A DNA stretch of 64,000 nucleotides from Streptomyces sp. NBC_00433 (GCA_036015235.1 CP107926.1:6068501-6132500); one strand, 5' to 3'; positions 1 through 8,391 are shown, counted from the stretch's first letter. A program made the numbers and translations. Notes: generated from the sequence alone by a model not told the origin.

Positions 1-251
1 CAGCCCGGCAGGTGGTCCATGCCCATCCGCACCGCGACGATCCGGCCCAGGTTGAAGCCCTGCTCGCCGCCCGGCAGGCCGCAGCCCAGCATCAGGTCGT
101 CGATGTCGTGCGGGTCGAGCTGCGGCACCTTGGCGAGCGCCGTGCTGATGATCGTGGCGGCCAGGTCGTCGGGTCGCAGGTCCTTGAGCGACCCCTTGAA
201 GGCGCGACCGATGGGCGAACGGGCGGCTGAGACGATGACGGCTTCTGGCAT
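1..251 (-). CDS. acetyl-CoA C-acetyltransferase (thiolase), N-terminal part
   Basis: The minus-strand reading begins MPEAVIVSAARSPIGRAF and continues with a typical thiolase N-terminus, including a CGLPGGEQGFNLGR-like stretch just before the window edge. Thiolases condense two acetyl-CoA or cleave beta-ketoacyl-CoA in fatty-acid metabolism. About 83 residues are visible. By family knowledge the acylated cysteine would lie close to the truncation point, but it is not in view. The start is the ATG whose complement is at 249-251. The gene lies next to lipid-type genes (an SGNH hydrolase and, further on, an acyl-CoA synthetase). Substrate range cannot be judged from this fragment. Confidence 0.9.
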   Translation of the reverse strand, partial: MPEAVIVSAARSPIGRAFKGSLKDLRPDDLAATIISTALAKVPQLDPHDIDDLMLGCGLPGGEQGFNLGRIVAVRMGMDHLPG

Positions 252-423
252 CGCGACACTCCTCGGCGAGCTGCGGGCGGGCGGGTGCTTGGTGCGGCGG
301 ATCTGCGGCGCCGACGGTGTCCCCGCGGCCTGGCCGCCGGTACGTGGCCGCGGACTCTCTGGAAAGTTACCCGCACGTATCGCAGCGAGTCACCAGCCGG
401 ACGCTGTGATGCGGGCTACTTTC

Positions 424-437
424 TGAGCGCTTGCTCA
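424..437. promoter_or_regulatory. inverted repeat TGAGC-N4-GCTCA upstream of the thiolase
   Basis: TGAGCGCTTGCTCA lies in the 224-bp gap between the thiolase start (251) and the end of the SGNH hydrolase gene (476). Five-base arms around a four-base centre resemble the operators of TetR-type regulators of acyl-CoA metabolism. No regulator gene adjoins it, so the assignment is inference. Nothing else in 252-475 was recognised. Confidence 0.35.
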
Positions 438-475
438 CCCGGTGATGCTACGCCCGTACCCCGCCCCGGCGGGAG

Positions 476-1531
476 CTACGCCGAGCGGTGCGCGGCGCTC
501 TCCTCGTCCGTCGCGTCCCCGGAGTCCTGCTCCGGGTGCTCCTCCGACAGCAGCCGCCTCCTGCGCCGCTTGATGAGCACCCAGCGCCCGCGCGGGCCCG
601 ACACCGCGTCCCGCGCCGCGGTGACCTCGGTGCCGCCCTCCGCGGCCGCCTCGGCCGCCGCCTGGGCGACCGGCAGGAAGCCCTCGCCGCGCCGCACGTC
701 CGGCCGCTCGTCGGCCTGCGGCCACACGCCGAGCGCGGCGCACAGCGTCGGCAGGACGGCCATGGCGGCCGTCGCGTACCCCTCGGCCGAGGGGTGGAAG
801 TTGTCAGGACCGAACAGCTCGCGCGGCCTGGCCTCGAACTCGGGGCCCAGCAGGTCGCCGAGCGAGACCGTGCGCCCGCCCACCCCCACCACGGCGATGG
901 TCTGCGCCGCGGCCAGCTGCCGGCTCATCCGCCGGGCCAGCCAGCGCAGCGGCTGGTAGACCGGTTCGACCGAGCCCAGGTCGGGGCAGGTGCCGACGAT
1001 CACCTCCACGCCGGCCGCGCGCAGCCGGCGTACCGCGTCCGACAGCAGCCGTACCGAGGTGGCGGGCGGCATGCGGTGGGTGACGTCGTTGGCGCCGATC
1101 ATGATCACCGCCACGTCGGGCGGCCCCGCCGCGGGGTCGAGGACCAGCGCCACCTGGCGCGGCAGGTCGTCGGACTGGGCGCCGGGCTGCGCGACATTGA
1201 CGAGCTTCACCGGCCGCTCGGCGACCGCCGCCAGCCCCGAGGCGAGCAGCGCGCCGGGGGTCTCCCTCGCCCGGTGCACGCCCTGCCCCGCCGCCGTGGA
1301 GTCGCCGAGGAAGACCAGCCGCAGCGGCGGCTCGCCGGTGCGGTGCGCGAACGCGGACCCGTACCGGCCGTCGGCTCGCGGCGGCACGTCCCCCGAGCCG
1401 CCGACCACCCGTTTGGCCAGCCGGACCTCCGCCAGCACCAGGCCGACCGCCGCCCCGCTCAGCAGGCTGATCCCGCCACCCCCGAACGCCGCCGCGGTCG
1501 CGATCCGCCGTGCCACCCTCGCCCTCGACAT
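476..1531 (-). CDS. SGNH/GDSL-family hydrolase (esterase/lipase-like)
   Basis: The 351-aa protein has a hydrophobic N-terminal segment (about residues 10-35), suggesting membrane anchoring or export. SGNH blocks follow in order: a FLGDSTAAGQG block carrying the nucleophile Ser, GANDVTH, and a DNFHPSAEGY block carrying the Asp/His pair. The family cleaves ester bonds in lipids, acyl sugars or thioesters, and the substrate cannot be predicted here. The start is well supported: AGGAGGTGA stands nine bases before the ATG. The C-terminal 80 residues are Arg- and Glu-rich and probably disordered. It is divergent from the CBS gene, with a short palindrome in the shared promoter region. Confidence 0.82.
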   Translation of the reverse strand: MSRARVARRIATAAAFGGGGISLLSGAAVGLVLAEVRLAKRVVGGSGDVPPRADGRYGSAFAHRTGEPPLRLVFLGDSTAAGQGVHRARETPGALLASGLAAVAERPVKLVNVAQPGAQSDDLPRQVALVLDPAAGPPDVAVIMIGANDVTHRMPPATSVRLLSDAVRRLRAAGVEVIVGTCPDLGSVEPVYQPLRWLARRMSRQLAAAQTIAVVGVGGRTVSLGDLLGPEFEARPRELFGPDNFHPSAEGYATAAMAVLPTLCAALGVWPQADERPDVRRGEGFLPVAQAAAEAAAEGGTEVTAARDAVSGPRGRWVLIKRRRRRLLSEEHPEQDSGDATDEESAAHRSA

Positions 1532-1550
1532 CGAGCCCGCTCACCTCCTG

Positions 1551-1566
1551 TGTACTAGCCGGTACA
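1551..1566. promoter_or_regulatory. palindrome TGTAC-N6-GTACA in the SGNH/CBS divergent region
   Basis: TGTACTAGCCGGTACA stands just upstream of the near-perfect ribosome binding site of the SGNH gene, and overlaps where its promoter should be. Perfect 5-base arms suggest a dimeric repressor site, possibly GntR or TetR type. The binding protein is unknown. Confidence 0.4.
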
Positions 1567-1652
1567 AGAACCTGTTGCCCAGAAGAGCACGCCCGGCAAC
1601 GTCGACGCTGTCCGCGTCGTCCGCGTTTCGCCGCGGTCCGCGTGGGAGCACC

Positions 1653-1658
1653 TAGGCT
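1653..1658 (+). promoter_or_regulatory. -10 element TAGGCT for the cystathionine beta-synthase gene
   Basis: TAGGCT matches the streptomycete vegetative -10 consensus and lies 35 nt before the GTG start. The ribosome binding site GGAG (1682-1685) follows. No convincing -35 was found. Confidence 0.45.
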
Positions 1659-1693
1659 GAACCCACCAACACGGAGAACCCGGAGACACTACG

Positions 1694-3082
1694 GTGCAGT
1701 TTCACGACTCGATGATCAGCCTCGTCGGCAACACCCCGCTGGTGAGGCTCAACAGTGTGACCGAGGGCATCCAGGCGACCGTCCTGGCCAAGGTCGAATA
1801 CTTCAACCCCGGCGGTTCTGTGAAGGACCGCATCGCACTGCGCATGATCGAGGCCGCGGAACGCAGCGGCGAGCTGAAGCCCGGCGGCACCATCGTCGAG
1901 CCCACCTCCGGAAATACCGGTGTGGGCCTGGCCATGGTCGCCCAGCGCAAGGGCTACCACTGCATCTTCGTCTGCCCGGACAAGGTCTCCATGGACAAGA
2001 TCAACGTCCTGCGGGCCTACGGTGCCGAGGTCGTCGTCTGCCCGACGGCCGTCGACCCCGAGCACCCGGACTCGTACTACAACGTGTCCGACCGCCTGGT
2101 GCACGAGACCCCGAACGCCTGGAAGCCCGACCAGTACAGCAACCCCAACAACCCGCTGTCCCACTACGAGTCCACCGGACCCGAGCTGTGGCAGCAGACA
2201 GACGGGCGGATCACCCACTTCGTGGCGGGCGTCGGCACCGGCGGCACCATCTCCGGCACCGGCCGCTACCTCAAGGACGTCAGCGAGGGCCGGGTCCAGG
2301 TCGTCGGCGCCGACCCGGAGGGCTCGGTCTACAGCGGCGGCTCCGGGCGGCCGTATCTGGTCGAGGGCGTCGGCGAGGACTTCTGGCCGACCGCCTACGA
2401 CCGGGACATCGCCGACGAGATCGTGGCCGTCTCCGACAAGGACTCCTTCCAGATGACCCGGCGGCTGGCCCGCGAGGAGGGCCTGCTGGTGGGCGGCTCC
2501 TGCGGGATGGCGGTCGTGGCCGCGCTCAGGGTCGCCGAGCGGCTCGGCCCCGACGACGTGGTCGTCGTCCTGCTGCCCGACAGCGGCCGCGGCTACCTGT
2601 CGAAGATCTTCAGCGACGTGTGGATGAGCTCGCACGGCTTCCTCGACGAGGGTGAGGGCGAGGCGCGGGTCTCCGACGTCCTCGCGCACAAGGACGGCGG
2701 GATGCCGCAACTGGTCCACATGCACCCGGACGAGACGGTCGGACAGGCGATCGAGGTGCTGCGCGAATACGGCGTGTCGCAGATGCCGGTGGTCAAGCCG
2801 GGCGCCGGCCACCCCGACGTGATGGCCGCCGAGGTGATCGGCTCGATCGTGGAGCGAGAACTGCTGCACGCGCTGTTCACCAAGCGCGCCACCCTGGAGG
2901 ACCCGCTCGAGAAGCACCTCTGCCCGCCGCTGCCGCAGGTCGGCTCCGGCGAGCCGGTCGCCGGCCTGATGACCGTGCTGGAGGGCGCCGACGCGGCGAT
3001 CGTGCTGGTCGAGGGCAAGCCGACCGGTGTCGTCAGCCGCCAGGACCTGCTGGCCTTCCTGGCCGGGCACGGCGCGGCCTGA
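1694..3082 (+). CDS. cbs: cystathionine beta-synthase with C-terminal CBS domain pair
   Basis: This 462-aa PLP fold-type II enzyme condenses serine or activated serine with homocysteine (reverse transsulfuration). The PLP lysine is visible as K44 in NPGGSVKDR, with the substrate loop TSGNTGVGLA near residue 76 and the phosphate-binding GTGGTISGTGRYLK near 180. Residues of about 340-460 form a CBS-domain pair, an adenosyl-ligand sensor. The GTG start is supported by GGAG eight bases upstream and by the conserved N-terminus. Together with ahcY (62909) and cysteine dioxygenase (49179), it gives the window three enzymes of sulfur amino-acid flux. A hairpin follows the stop. Confidence 0.92.
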   Translation: MQFHDSMISLVGNTPLVRLNSVTEGIQATVLAKVEYFNPGGSVKDRIALRMIEAAERSGELKPGGTIVEPTSGNTGVGLAMVAQRKGYHCIFVCPDKVSMDKINVLRAYGAEVVVCPTAVDPEHPDSYYNVSDRLVHETPNAWKPDQYSNPNNPLSHYESTGPELWQQTDGRITHFVAGVGTGGTISGTGRYLKDVSEGRVQVVGADPEGSVYSGGSGRPYLVEGVGEDFWPTAYDRDIADEIVAVSDKDSFQMTRRLAREEGLLVGGSCGMAVVAALRVAERLGPDDVVVVLLPDSGRGYLSKIFSDVWMSSHGFLDEGEGEARVSDVLAHKDGGMPQLVHMHPDETVGQAIEVLREYGVSQMPVVKPGAGHPDVMAAEVIGSIVERELLHALFTKRATLEDPLEKHLCPPLPQVGSGEPVAGLMTVLEGADAAIVLVEGKPTGVVSRQDLLAFLAGHGAA

Positions 3083-3105
3083 CCGGCGGTTCCGGTGCCC
3101 CGCAC

Positions 3106-3126
3106 CTCCCGCGGCCTGCGCGGGAG
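3106..3126 (+). terminator. terminator-like hairpin after cbs
   Basis: CTCCCGCG and CGCGGGAG pair across a 5-nt loop 24 nt after the cbs stop. No U-tract follows, as is common in streptomycetes. Confidence 0.5.
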
Positions 3127-3332
3127 CGGCGGGGATTCGCGGAACTGGTACACCCGCGACACGTACGCGCAGCACGGGCTTAACAAGCGTCCGGCAGATT
3201 GGGCGATGTCGAAAGGGCAGGCGATTCACCGGCCCGAACGACACGCGAACGGCGCCAAGGACCTCCGGAGCGGCTCCCGGATTCCATGGTGACCCGGACG
3301 CGCCGGCCTGGTCCTGACCCGGCCCGCGTCCC

Positions 3333-3394
3333 TCGCGGGGACCGCCGTCGTCCCGCCCTCCGGACTCGCTCCGGGGGTGCGGCGGTCCCCGCGA
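3333..3394. terminator. long stem-loop, probable bidirectional terminator
   Basis: Two perfect 15-base arms (TCGCGGGGACCGCCG and its complement) flank a 32-nt loop that contains a smaller hairpin. The element sits between convergent genes, just past the stop of the minus-strand membrane-protein gene. Confidence 0.6.
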
Positions 3395-3412
3395 CCAATC
3401 CCTTCCCGCCCG

Positions 3413-3820
3413 TCAGTCCTCGTCCTGGCGGGACTTCGACCAGGCGCTGCTCAGCCCCTGCGCGAGATTCACCCCCACGATGCCCGCCCAGCTGATGAAC
3501 AGCCCGGCTGTGCCGGCGTTCACCGCGCCGATGGCCGACAGCGGGATCGCCAGGATCATGCTGAAGCCGGCGAATCCGTAGCGGGCGAAACGCGCGCCGG
3601 CCTGCGGCGGCCCGATGGGGCGGCGGTCGGCGCGGGCGAAGGATGTCTGCTGCTGCGCGAGTTCGCGGCGCACCCGCTGCTCGACACGGCTGTCGAGCCG
3701 CTCTGTCACCTTCTCCATGAACGAGTCGATGAGTTCAGACTCGTACTCCGCTCCGAGATCCTTGCGGGCCTGCAAGGTGGCGGAGAGTTCTCTGCTGAGT
3801 TCCGGGTCGCGGGCGTCCAT
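3413..3820 (-). CDS. small membrane protein with coiled N-terminus, function unknown
   Basis: The protein has 135 residues, starting MDARDPELSRELSATLQARK. Residues of about 5-70 are charged and helical (EYESELIDSFMEKVTERL, RVEQRVRRELAQQQ), consistent with a coiled-coil. Two hydrophobic segments follow (around 88-105 and 110-128), and the tail is short and charged. A longer reading frame extends upstream, but I chose this ATG because TACGGT, a good -10 box, lies six bases before it, implying a leaderless transcript. It is divergent from the acyl-CoA synthetase gene. No domain of known function was recognised. Confidence 0.7.
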   Translation of the reverse strand: MDARDPELSRELSATLQARKDLGAEYESELIDSFMEKVTERLDSRVEQRVRRELAQQQTSFARADRRPIGPPQAGARFARYGFAGFSMILAIPLSAIGAVNAGTAGLFISWAGIVGVNLAQGLSSAWSKSRQDED

Positions 3821-3911
3821 ACGCCCACCGTAGAGAGCGGGGACCGTGGGCGACACTGGGGTTAGCCCCCGACTTGCCCGGGGGCCAGCCGTCCCGTAGG
3901 AGGACCACGCC

Positions 3912-5291
3912 ATGGCCGACGTACCGCTGCTGACCGCCCTTCACGGGGGAACGGACCGGGCGGACGCGCTGACCGTCGACGGGCGGAGCTGCGGTTATGA
4001 GGACCTGCTGGGCGCGGCAGGAGCGGTCGCCCGCCGGGTGGCGGGGGCCGAGGCGTTCGCGGTCAGGGCCACGGCGTCCCTGGAGACGGTGGCCGCGGTG
4101 GTCGGCGGGCTGCTCGCCGGGGTGCCCGTGGTGCCGCTGGCGCCCGACGCGGGTCCCGCGGAGAGCGAGCACATCCTGCGGGATTCCGGCGCCGAGGTCG
4201 TGGCGGTGGACTTCGCCGAACGCGCGGACTTCCGGGCGCCCGCGCGGGCGGCGGATACGGACCCGGCTCGGGGGCGTACTGACGAGGCGTCGTACAAGGG
4301 CGCGGCCTTGGTGCTCTACACCTCGGGCACCACCGGGCCGCCGAAGGGCGTCCTGGTGTCGCGGGCGGCCATCGCCGCCGATCTCGACGCCCTTGCGCAG
4401 GCGTGGCAATGGACCGCGGACGACACCCTGGTCCACGGCTTGCCTCTCTTCCATGTGCACGGCCTGGTGCTCGGGGTGCTGGGCGCGCTGCGTACCGGCA
4501 GCCGGCTGGTGCACACCGGCAGGCCCACCCCGCGGGCTTACGCGGCGGCGGGCGGCAGCCTCTACTTCGGGGTGCCCACCGTCTGGCACCGGGTGGTGCG
4601 CGACGAGGCCGCGGCAAGGGCGCTGGCCGCCGCCAGGCTGCTGGTGTCGGGCAGCGCGCCGCTGCCCGCGCCGGTCTTCCGCGACCTGCGGGCGCTGACC
4701 GGGCATGAGCCGGTGGAGCGATACGGCATGACGGAGACGCTGATCACGGTGAGCGCGCGGGCCGACGGCGAGCGCAGGCCCGGCGCGGTCGGCACCGCGC
4801 TGCCCGGGATCTCCACCCGGATCGCCGATTCCGCCGACGGCGTCGGTGAGCTCCAGTTGAAGGGCCCCACCCTCTTCGACGGCTACCTGGGCCGGTCGGA
4901 GGCGACGGCGGCGTCGTACACCGCGGACGGCTGGTTCCGTACCGGCGACATCGCGGCGGTCGAGGCGGACGGCACCCACCGGATCGTCGGCCGGGCCTCG
5001 ACCGACCTGATCAAGTCGGGCGGATACCGGATCGGCGCGGGGGAGGTGGAGAACGCGCTGCTCGACCATCCGGCGGTACGGGAGGCGGCCGTCGTCGGCG
5101 CACCGCACCCGGACCTGGGGCAGGAGATCGTCGCCTATGTGGTGGCGGACGGCGTGAGCGCGGCGGAGTTGACGGACTTCGTGGCGGCGCGGCTGTCGGT
5201 GCACAAGCGGCCGCGTACCGTCCGCTTCCTCGCCGAGCTGCCGCGCAATGCCATGGGCAAGCCGCAAAAGCGGTTGCTGCCTCCCGTCTGA
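3912..5291 (+). CDS. acyl-CoA synthetase, MatB (malonyl-CoA ligase)-like
   Basis: The 459-aa adenylate-forming enzyme shows the P-loop YTSGTTGPPKGVLVS (about 135-150), the A5 motif ERYGMTETL, the A7 motif GWFRTGDIA, the A8 hinge region around DLIKSGGYRIG, and a terminal catalytic lysine in GKPQKR. The stretch LPLFHVHGLVLGVLG and the surrounding sequence look very close to streptomycete MatB, which activates malonate and methylmalonate. I therefore infer a short dicarboxylate or short-chain substrate, but MatB identity is not proven. TAGGAGGACCACGCC before the ATG gives a strong ribosome binding site. It is divergent from the small membrane protein gene. Confidence 0.85.
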   Translation: MADVPLLTALHGGTDRADALTVDGRSCGYEDLLGAAGAVARRVAGAEAFAVRATASLETVAAVVGGLLAGVPVVPLAPDAGPAESEHILRDSGAEVVAVDFAERADFRAPARAADTDPARGRTDEASYKGAALVLYTSGTTGPPKGVLVSRAAIAADLDALAQAWQWTADDTLVHGLPLFHVHGLVLGVLGALRTGSRLVHTGRPTPRAYAAAGGSLYFGVPTVWHRVVRDEAAARALAAARLLVSGSAPLPAPVFRDLRALTGHEPVERYGMTETLITVSARADGERRPGAVGTALPGISTRIADSADGVGELQLKGPTLFDGYLGRSEATAASYTADGWFRTGDIAAVEADGTHRIVGRASTDLIKSGGYRIGAGEVENALLDHPAVREAAVVGAPHPDLGQEIVAYVVADGVSAAELTDFVAARLSVHKRPRTVRFLAELPRNAMGKPQKRLLPPV

Positions 5292-5385
5292 CCGGGATAG
5301 GGGTAGGGGATGGGCCTGTGCGTGCGGGCCGCTCCGGACCGCTGGGGTCGCCCCACCCCGCGGTGGTTCCTAGCCGGGCGGCAAG

Positions 5386-5401
5386 TAAGCTCAGGCCTGA
5401 G
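5386..5401 (+). promoter_or_regulatory. promoter -10 overlapping a perfect 12-bp palindrome upstream of the MMPL gene
   Basis: TAAGCT (5386-5391) fits a -10 box. It overlaps the perfect palindrome CTCAGGCCTGAG (5390-5401), so the start of transcription would fall inside a dimeric repressor site. The leader to the MMPL start is about 115 nt. Drug- or lipid-exporting RND pumps are often controlled this way by TetR or MarR repressors, but no regulator gene adjoins. Confidence 0.45.
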
Positions 5402-5513
5402 ATAACGATGCCCGCACCAACCGGGTGGCCCACCCAGGCCGCCCGGGTCGCCGATACCCCGGTCCCGCTCCGAAGGGTGGCGGTGATACGTCCTGCCATG
5501 GAGGCAGCACCGC

Positions 5514-7718
5514 ATGTTCCACCGCATAGGACGCACAGTCGTCCGCCATCCCGTATGGACCATCGTCGCGTGGCTGATCGCGGCGGTCGCGATCATCGCG
5601 ACCGCGCCCAGCCTGCCGTCCAACAGCGACGAGAGCAGCTTCCTGCCCAGCAGCTACGAGTCCATCAAGGCCATGGACCTGCAGGAGAAGGCCTTCCCCT
5701 CGGCCTTCACCCCGTCCGCGATCGTCTTCTACCAGCGCGCCGACCAGGGCAAGCTGACGGCGACCGACAAGGCCGACATCGCCAGGATCACCAAGGAACT
5801 CGGTCAGAAGAAGATCGACCAGGTCCAGAAGGTGACCGACGGCTCGCTGTCCAAGGACGGCAAGTACGACACCGCGCTGGTCCAGATGGACAAGAAGTCG
5901 GCGGGCCAGCCGAAACAGGCCGACGCGGCGAAGGCGCTGCGCACCGACTCCACGGCGCTGGCCAAGGGCACCGCGCTGAAGGTGCAGGTCGGCGGTCAGG
6001 CCGCACAGAACCTGGACCAGCAGGACGCGGGCAAGACCTCGGACGCGGTGGCGCTGATCGGCTCGCTGCTGATCATCATCATCACGCTGTCGATCATCTT
6101 CAGATCCCCGCTGATCGCCGTGATGCCGCTGATCCTGCTGCTCGGCGTGGTCTTCACGGTCTCCAACGCGCTCATCGCCGACGCGACCAAGGTCTTCGGA
6201 CTCCAGGCCAACAGCTCGATCTCCGCTCTGCTGATCGTGGTGGTGCTCGGCGTCGGCACCGACTACTTCCTCTTCCTGATGTTCCGCTACCGGGAACGGC
6301 TGCGGGCGGGTGACGAACCCAAGGAAGCGATGATCAACAGCGTCACCAGGGTCGGCGAGGCGATCGCCTCGGCGGCCGGCGCGGTCATCATCGCCTTCTG
6401 CGCGCTGGCGCTGTCCACCCTGGGCTTCCTCACCCAGCTCGGCCCGGCGCTGGCGATCCTGGTCGCGGTCACCCTGGTGGCAGGTCTGACGCTCTTCCCG
6501 GCGATCTGCTCGGTGATCCCGCCGCGCGTCCTGTTCTGGCCCGGCAAGAAGTGGCACCAGGAGCCCACCGGCACCCGCTTCGCCGCCATCGGCCGGCTGG
6601 TCGGCCGCAGGTCCGGGATGGTGGCGATCGTCTCCGGCCTGGTGATGGTGCTGCTCGCGCTGGGCACCCTCGGCTACAAGGCGTCCTACGACCTGGCGTC
6701 CGGCTCGATCCCGAAGACCAAGGAGTCGATGGTCGTCCAGGACACCCTGGCCAAGGCCTACTCCGCCGGTGCCGCCGAGCCGACCGACGTCTACCTCACC
6801 AGCACCGACGGCAAGCCGCTGACCGCCGACTTCACCGCCTACGCGAACAAGCTGCACGGGGCGGACGGCGTCGCGGACGTCACCTTCGACCGGAAGACCG
6901 ACCTGAACAAGGCCGGGACCACGGCCGACTTCACCGTGACGCTCAAATTCGAGGCCGCGACCGACCAGGCCATCAAGGCGGTCGGCGACGTCAGGACGGT
7001 CGCGCACGAGAACGCGCCGCCCGGCAGCGAGGCCTTCGTCGGAGGCTCCTCGTCGGTCTTCAAGGACATCAACGCGGCCGTCAACCACGACTACCGCACG
7101 GTCTTCCCGGTCGCCGCGGTGCTCATCATGCTGATCCTGGGCCTGCTGCTGCGCAGCGTGATCGCGCCCTGGTACCTGATCGCCTCGGTCGGCCTCGGCT
7201 TCGGCGCGACCCTCGGCACGACGGTGCTGATCTTCGGCCGTGGTGACGGACTGATCTTCCTGCTGCCGATCATCATGTATCTGTTCGTGGTCGCCATCGG
7301 CACGGACTACAACATCCTGATGATCGCGCGGCTCAGGGAAGAGGCCAAGGCGGGCCGCGACCCGCGGGAGGCGGCCAGCATGGCGCTGCGGCACGCCGGT
7401 CCGACGATCGGCGCGGCCGGGGTGATCCTGGCGGCGACCTTCGCGACGCTGATGCTGTCGGGCAACGCCTTCCTGACCCAGATGGGCTTCGCGGTCGCCT
7501 TCGGCATCGTGATGGCGGCCTTCGTGATGGCGATGTTCTTCACGCCGAGCCTCACCGCGCTGATCGGTCACGCGGCGTGGTGGCCGGGGCATGCCGACCG
7601 GGCCACCGAGCCCGCGGCGACCGGGTCGCCGACCGCCGGCGGCGTCGGCGGCGGCGGTGGCCAGGGCGGTCCCGGCGGGGCCCGCGACGCGGAGCTGGAT
7701 GATTCGCAGGCGCGCTGA
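5514..7718 (+). CDS. MMPL/RND-family transporter
   Basis: The 734-aa protein has the two-fold MMPL architecture: a TM segment near the start (VWTIVAWLIAAVAIIA), a roughly 150-aa extracytoplasmic domain, a five- or six-TM block with GVGTDYFLFLMFRYRERL, a second external domain, and a second TM block with AIGTDYNILMIARLREE. The two GTDY motifs carry the Asp-Tyr pairs that energise transport with protons. The C-terminus is Gly/Ala-rich and low in complexity. Substrates of this family are lipids or hydrophobic drugs, and this one is not assigned. GGAGG lies nine bases before the ATG. A strong terminator follows. Confidence 0.9.
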   Translation: MFHRIGRTVVRHPVWTIVAWLIAAVAIIATAPSLPSNSDESSFLPSSYESIKAMDLQEKAFPSAFTPSAIVFYQRADQGKLTATDKADIARITKELGQKKIDQVQKVTDGSLSKDGKYDTALVQMDKKSAGQPKQADAAKALRTDSTALAKGTALKVQVGGQAAQNLDQQDAGKTSDAVALIGSLLIIIITLSIIFRSPLIAVMPLILLLGVVFTVSNALIADATKVFGLQANSSISALLIVVVLGVGTDYFLFLMFRYRERLRAGDEPKEAMINSVTRVGEAIASAAGAVIIAFCALALSTLGFLTQLGPALAILVAVTLVAGLTLFPAICSVIPPRVLFWPGKKWHQEPTGTRFAAIGRLVGRRSGMVAIVSGLVMVLLALGTLGYKASYDLASGSIPKTKESMVVQDTLAKAYSAGAAEPTDVYLTSTDGKPLTADFTAYANKLHGADGVADVTFDRKTDLNKAGTTADFTVTLKFEAATDQAIKAVGDVRTVAHENAPPGSEAFVGGSSSVFKDINAAVNHDYRTVFPVAAVLIMLILGLLLRSVIAPWYLIASVGLGFGATLGTTVLIFGRGDGLIFLLPIIMYLFVVAIGTDYNILMIARLREEAKAGRDPREAASMALRHAGPTIGAAGVILAATFATLMLSGNAFLTQMGFAVAFGIVMAAFVMAMFFTPSLTALIGHAAWWPGHADRATEPAATGSPTAGGVGGGGGQGGPGGARDAELDDSQAR

Positions 7719-7745
7719 GCTGCGGATTCTTCGGCGGTAACCGAG

Positions 7746-7754
7746 TTATCCACA
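7746..7754 (+). other. isolated perfect DnaA box TTATCCACA
   Basis: TTATCCACA matches the DnaA consensus exactly. It lies between the MMPL stop and the following terminator. No second box or AT-rich stretch is near, so this is not an origin. Confidence 0.4.
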
Positions 7755-7755
7755 G

Positions 7756-7790
7756 GGCCGGACAGGTGTCGATCACCTGTCCGGCCCTTT
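7756..7790 (+). terminator. intrinsic terminator after the MMPL gene
   Basis: A perfect 13-base stem (GGCCGGACAGGTG with its complement, 7756-7768 and 7774-7786) has a 5-nt loop, followed by CTTT. Confidence 0.75.
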
Positions 7791-7809
7791 CGGTTACGCT
7801 GAGACAGCA

Positions 7810-8391
7810 GTGAGTGACCGGCGGCCCGGGAGGCGGCGGCCGGTCGGCGGGGGACGGGGAAAGAGGGGGCGTGGGGCGGGTATGGGCGATCTGACGGGCC
7901 TCGCCATGGGCGGGGCGGACGCGGGCGGTAGGGCGGGGGGCGCGGCGGCGCGGGTGCGGCGGCCGCCGCCGGGGAGTGAGTGGCGGCGGCGGGCGCTGGC
8001 GGTGCCGGGCCTGGTGCTGCTGGGCGCGCTGGTACTCGTCGGCGCGGCGCTGCTGCTGAACCGGCGCGGCAAGCGGGCGGACGCGCTGTGCCACCAGCTG
8101 CCGGTGCCGTGGTCGCTGTTCGCGCTGACCTACGCGGCGCTGGTGTGCGGGGTGGCGGCGCTGGCGGTGTGCGGGCTGCTGTTCAGGGCGGCGCGGCGGG
8201 AGGGGCGGCGCGGGGTGGACTCCTGGCAGGGCAGCCTCGCGCTGGTCATATCCGTGCCCGGTGCGCTCGCGGTGCTGTTCGAGGCGACGGCCGTGTACGC
8301 GGTGCACGCCCAGGCCGGCGTGGGCTACTGGAGTTGCGCCGGCGCCCGGGTGCTGCCCGGGGCGCAAGGCCTGGCGGCGCTGCTCCAGTGA
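7810..8391 (+). CDS. small multi-TM membrane protein, function unknown
   Basis: The 193-aa protein has an Arg/Gly-rich cytoplasmic N-terminus of about 58 residues, then three or four hydrophobic segments (near 62-82, 98-125, 140-160 and possibly 165-180). No recognised domain is present. The GTG at 7810 lies nine bases after the -10-like TACGCT. An ATG at 7882 is a possible shorter start, because the first 25 residues are low in complexity. Base composition is extremely GC-rich even for this window. Existence is moderately supported by the TM pattern and good third-position GC. Confidence 0.6.
   Translation: MSDRRPGRRRPVGGGRGKRGRGAGMGDLTGLAMGGADAGGRAGGAAARVRRPPPGSEWRRRALAVPGLVLLGALVLVGAALLLNRRGKRADALCHQLPVPWSLFALTYAALVCGVAALAVCGLLFRAARREGRRGVDSWQGSLALVISVPGALAVLFEATAVYAVHAQAGVGYWSCAGARVLPGAQGLAALLQ

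Larger units (their letters stand above)
3083..3412. other. 330-bp convergent intergenic region with terminators
   Basis: The region lies between two convergent genes. It holds two hairpins, annotated separately. The middle (about 3130-3290) is less GC-rich and contains only weak, unsupported reading frames. No RNA family was recognised in it. Confidence 0.5.

Noticed and set aside
1652..3244. Long minus-strand open frame (530 codons) opposite cbs
   Set aside because: It is an antisense frame kept open by GC-rich codon use; its translation is low in complexity and Val/Asp/Gly-rich, while the plus strand encodes a full cystathionine beta-synthase.
3130..3290. Small protein or structural RNA downstream of cbs
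   Set aside because: The short frames (for example 3095-3292) lack a ribosome binding site and third-position GC bias, and no tRNA or known RNA fold could be made out.
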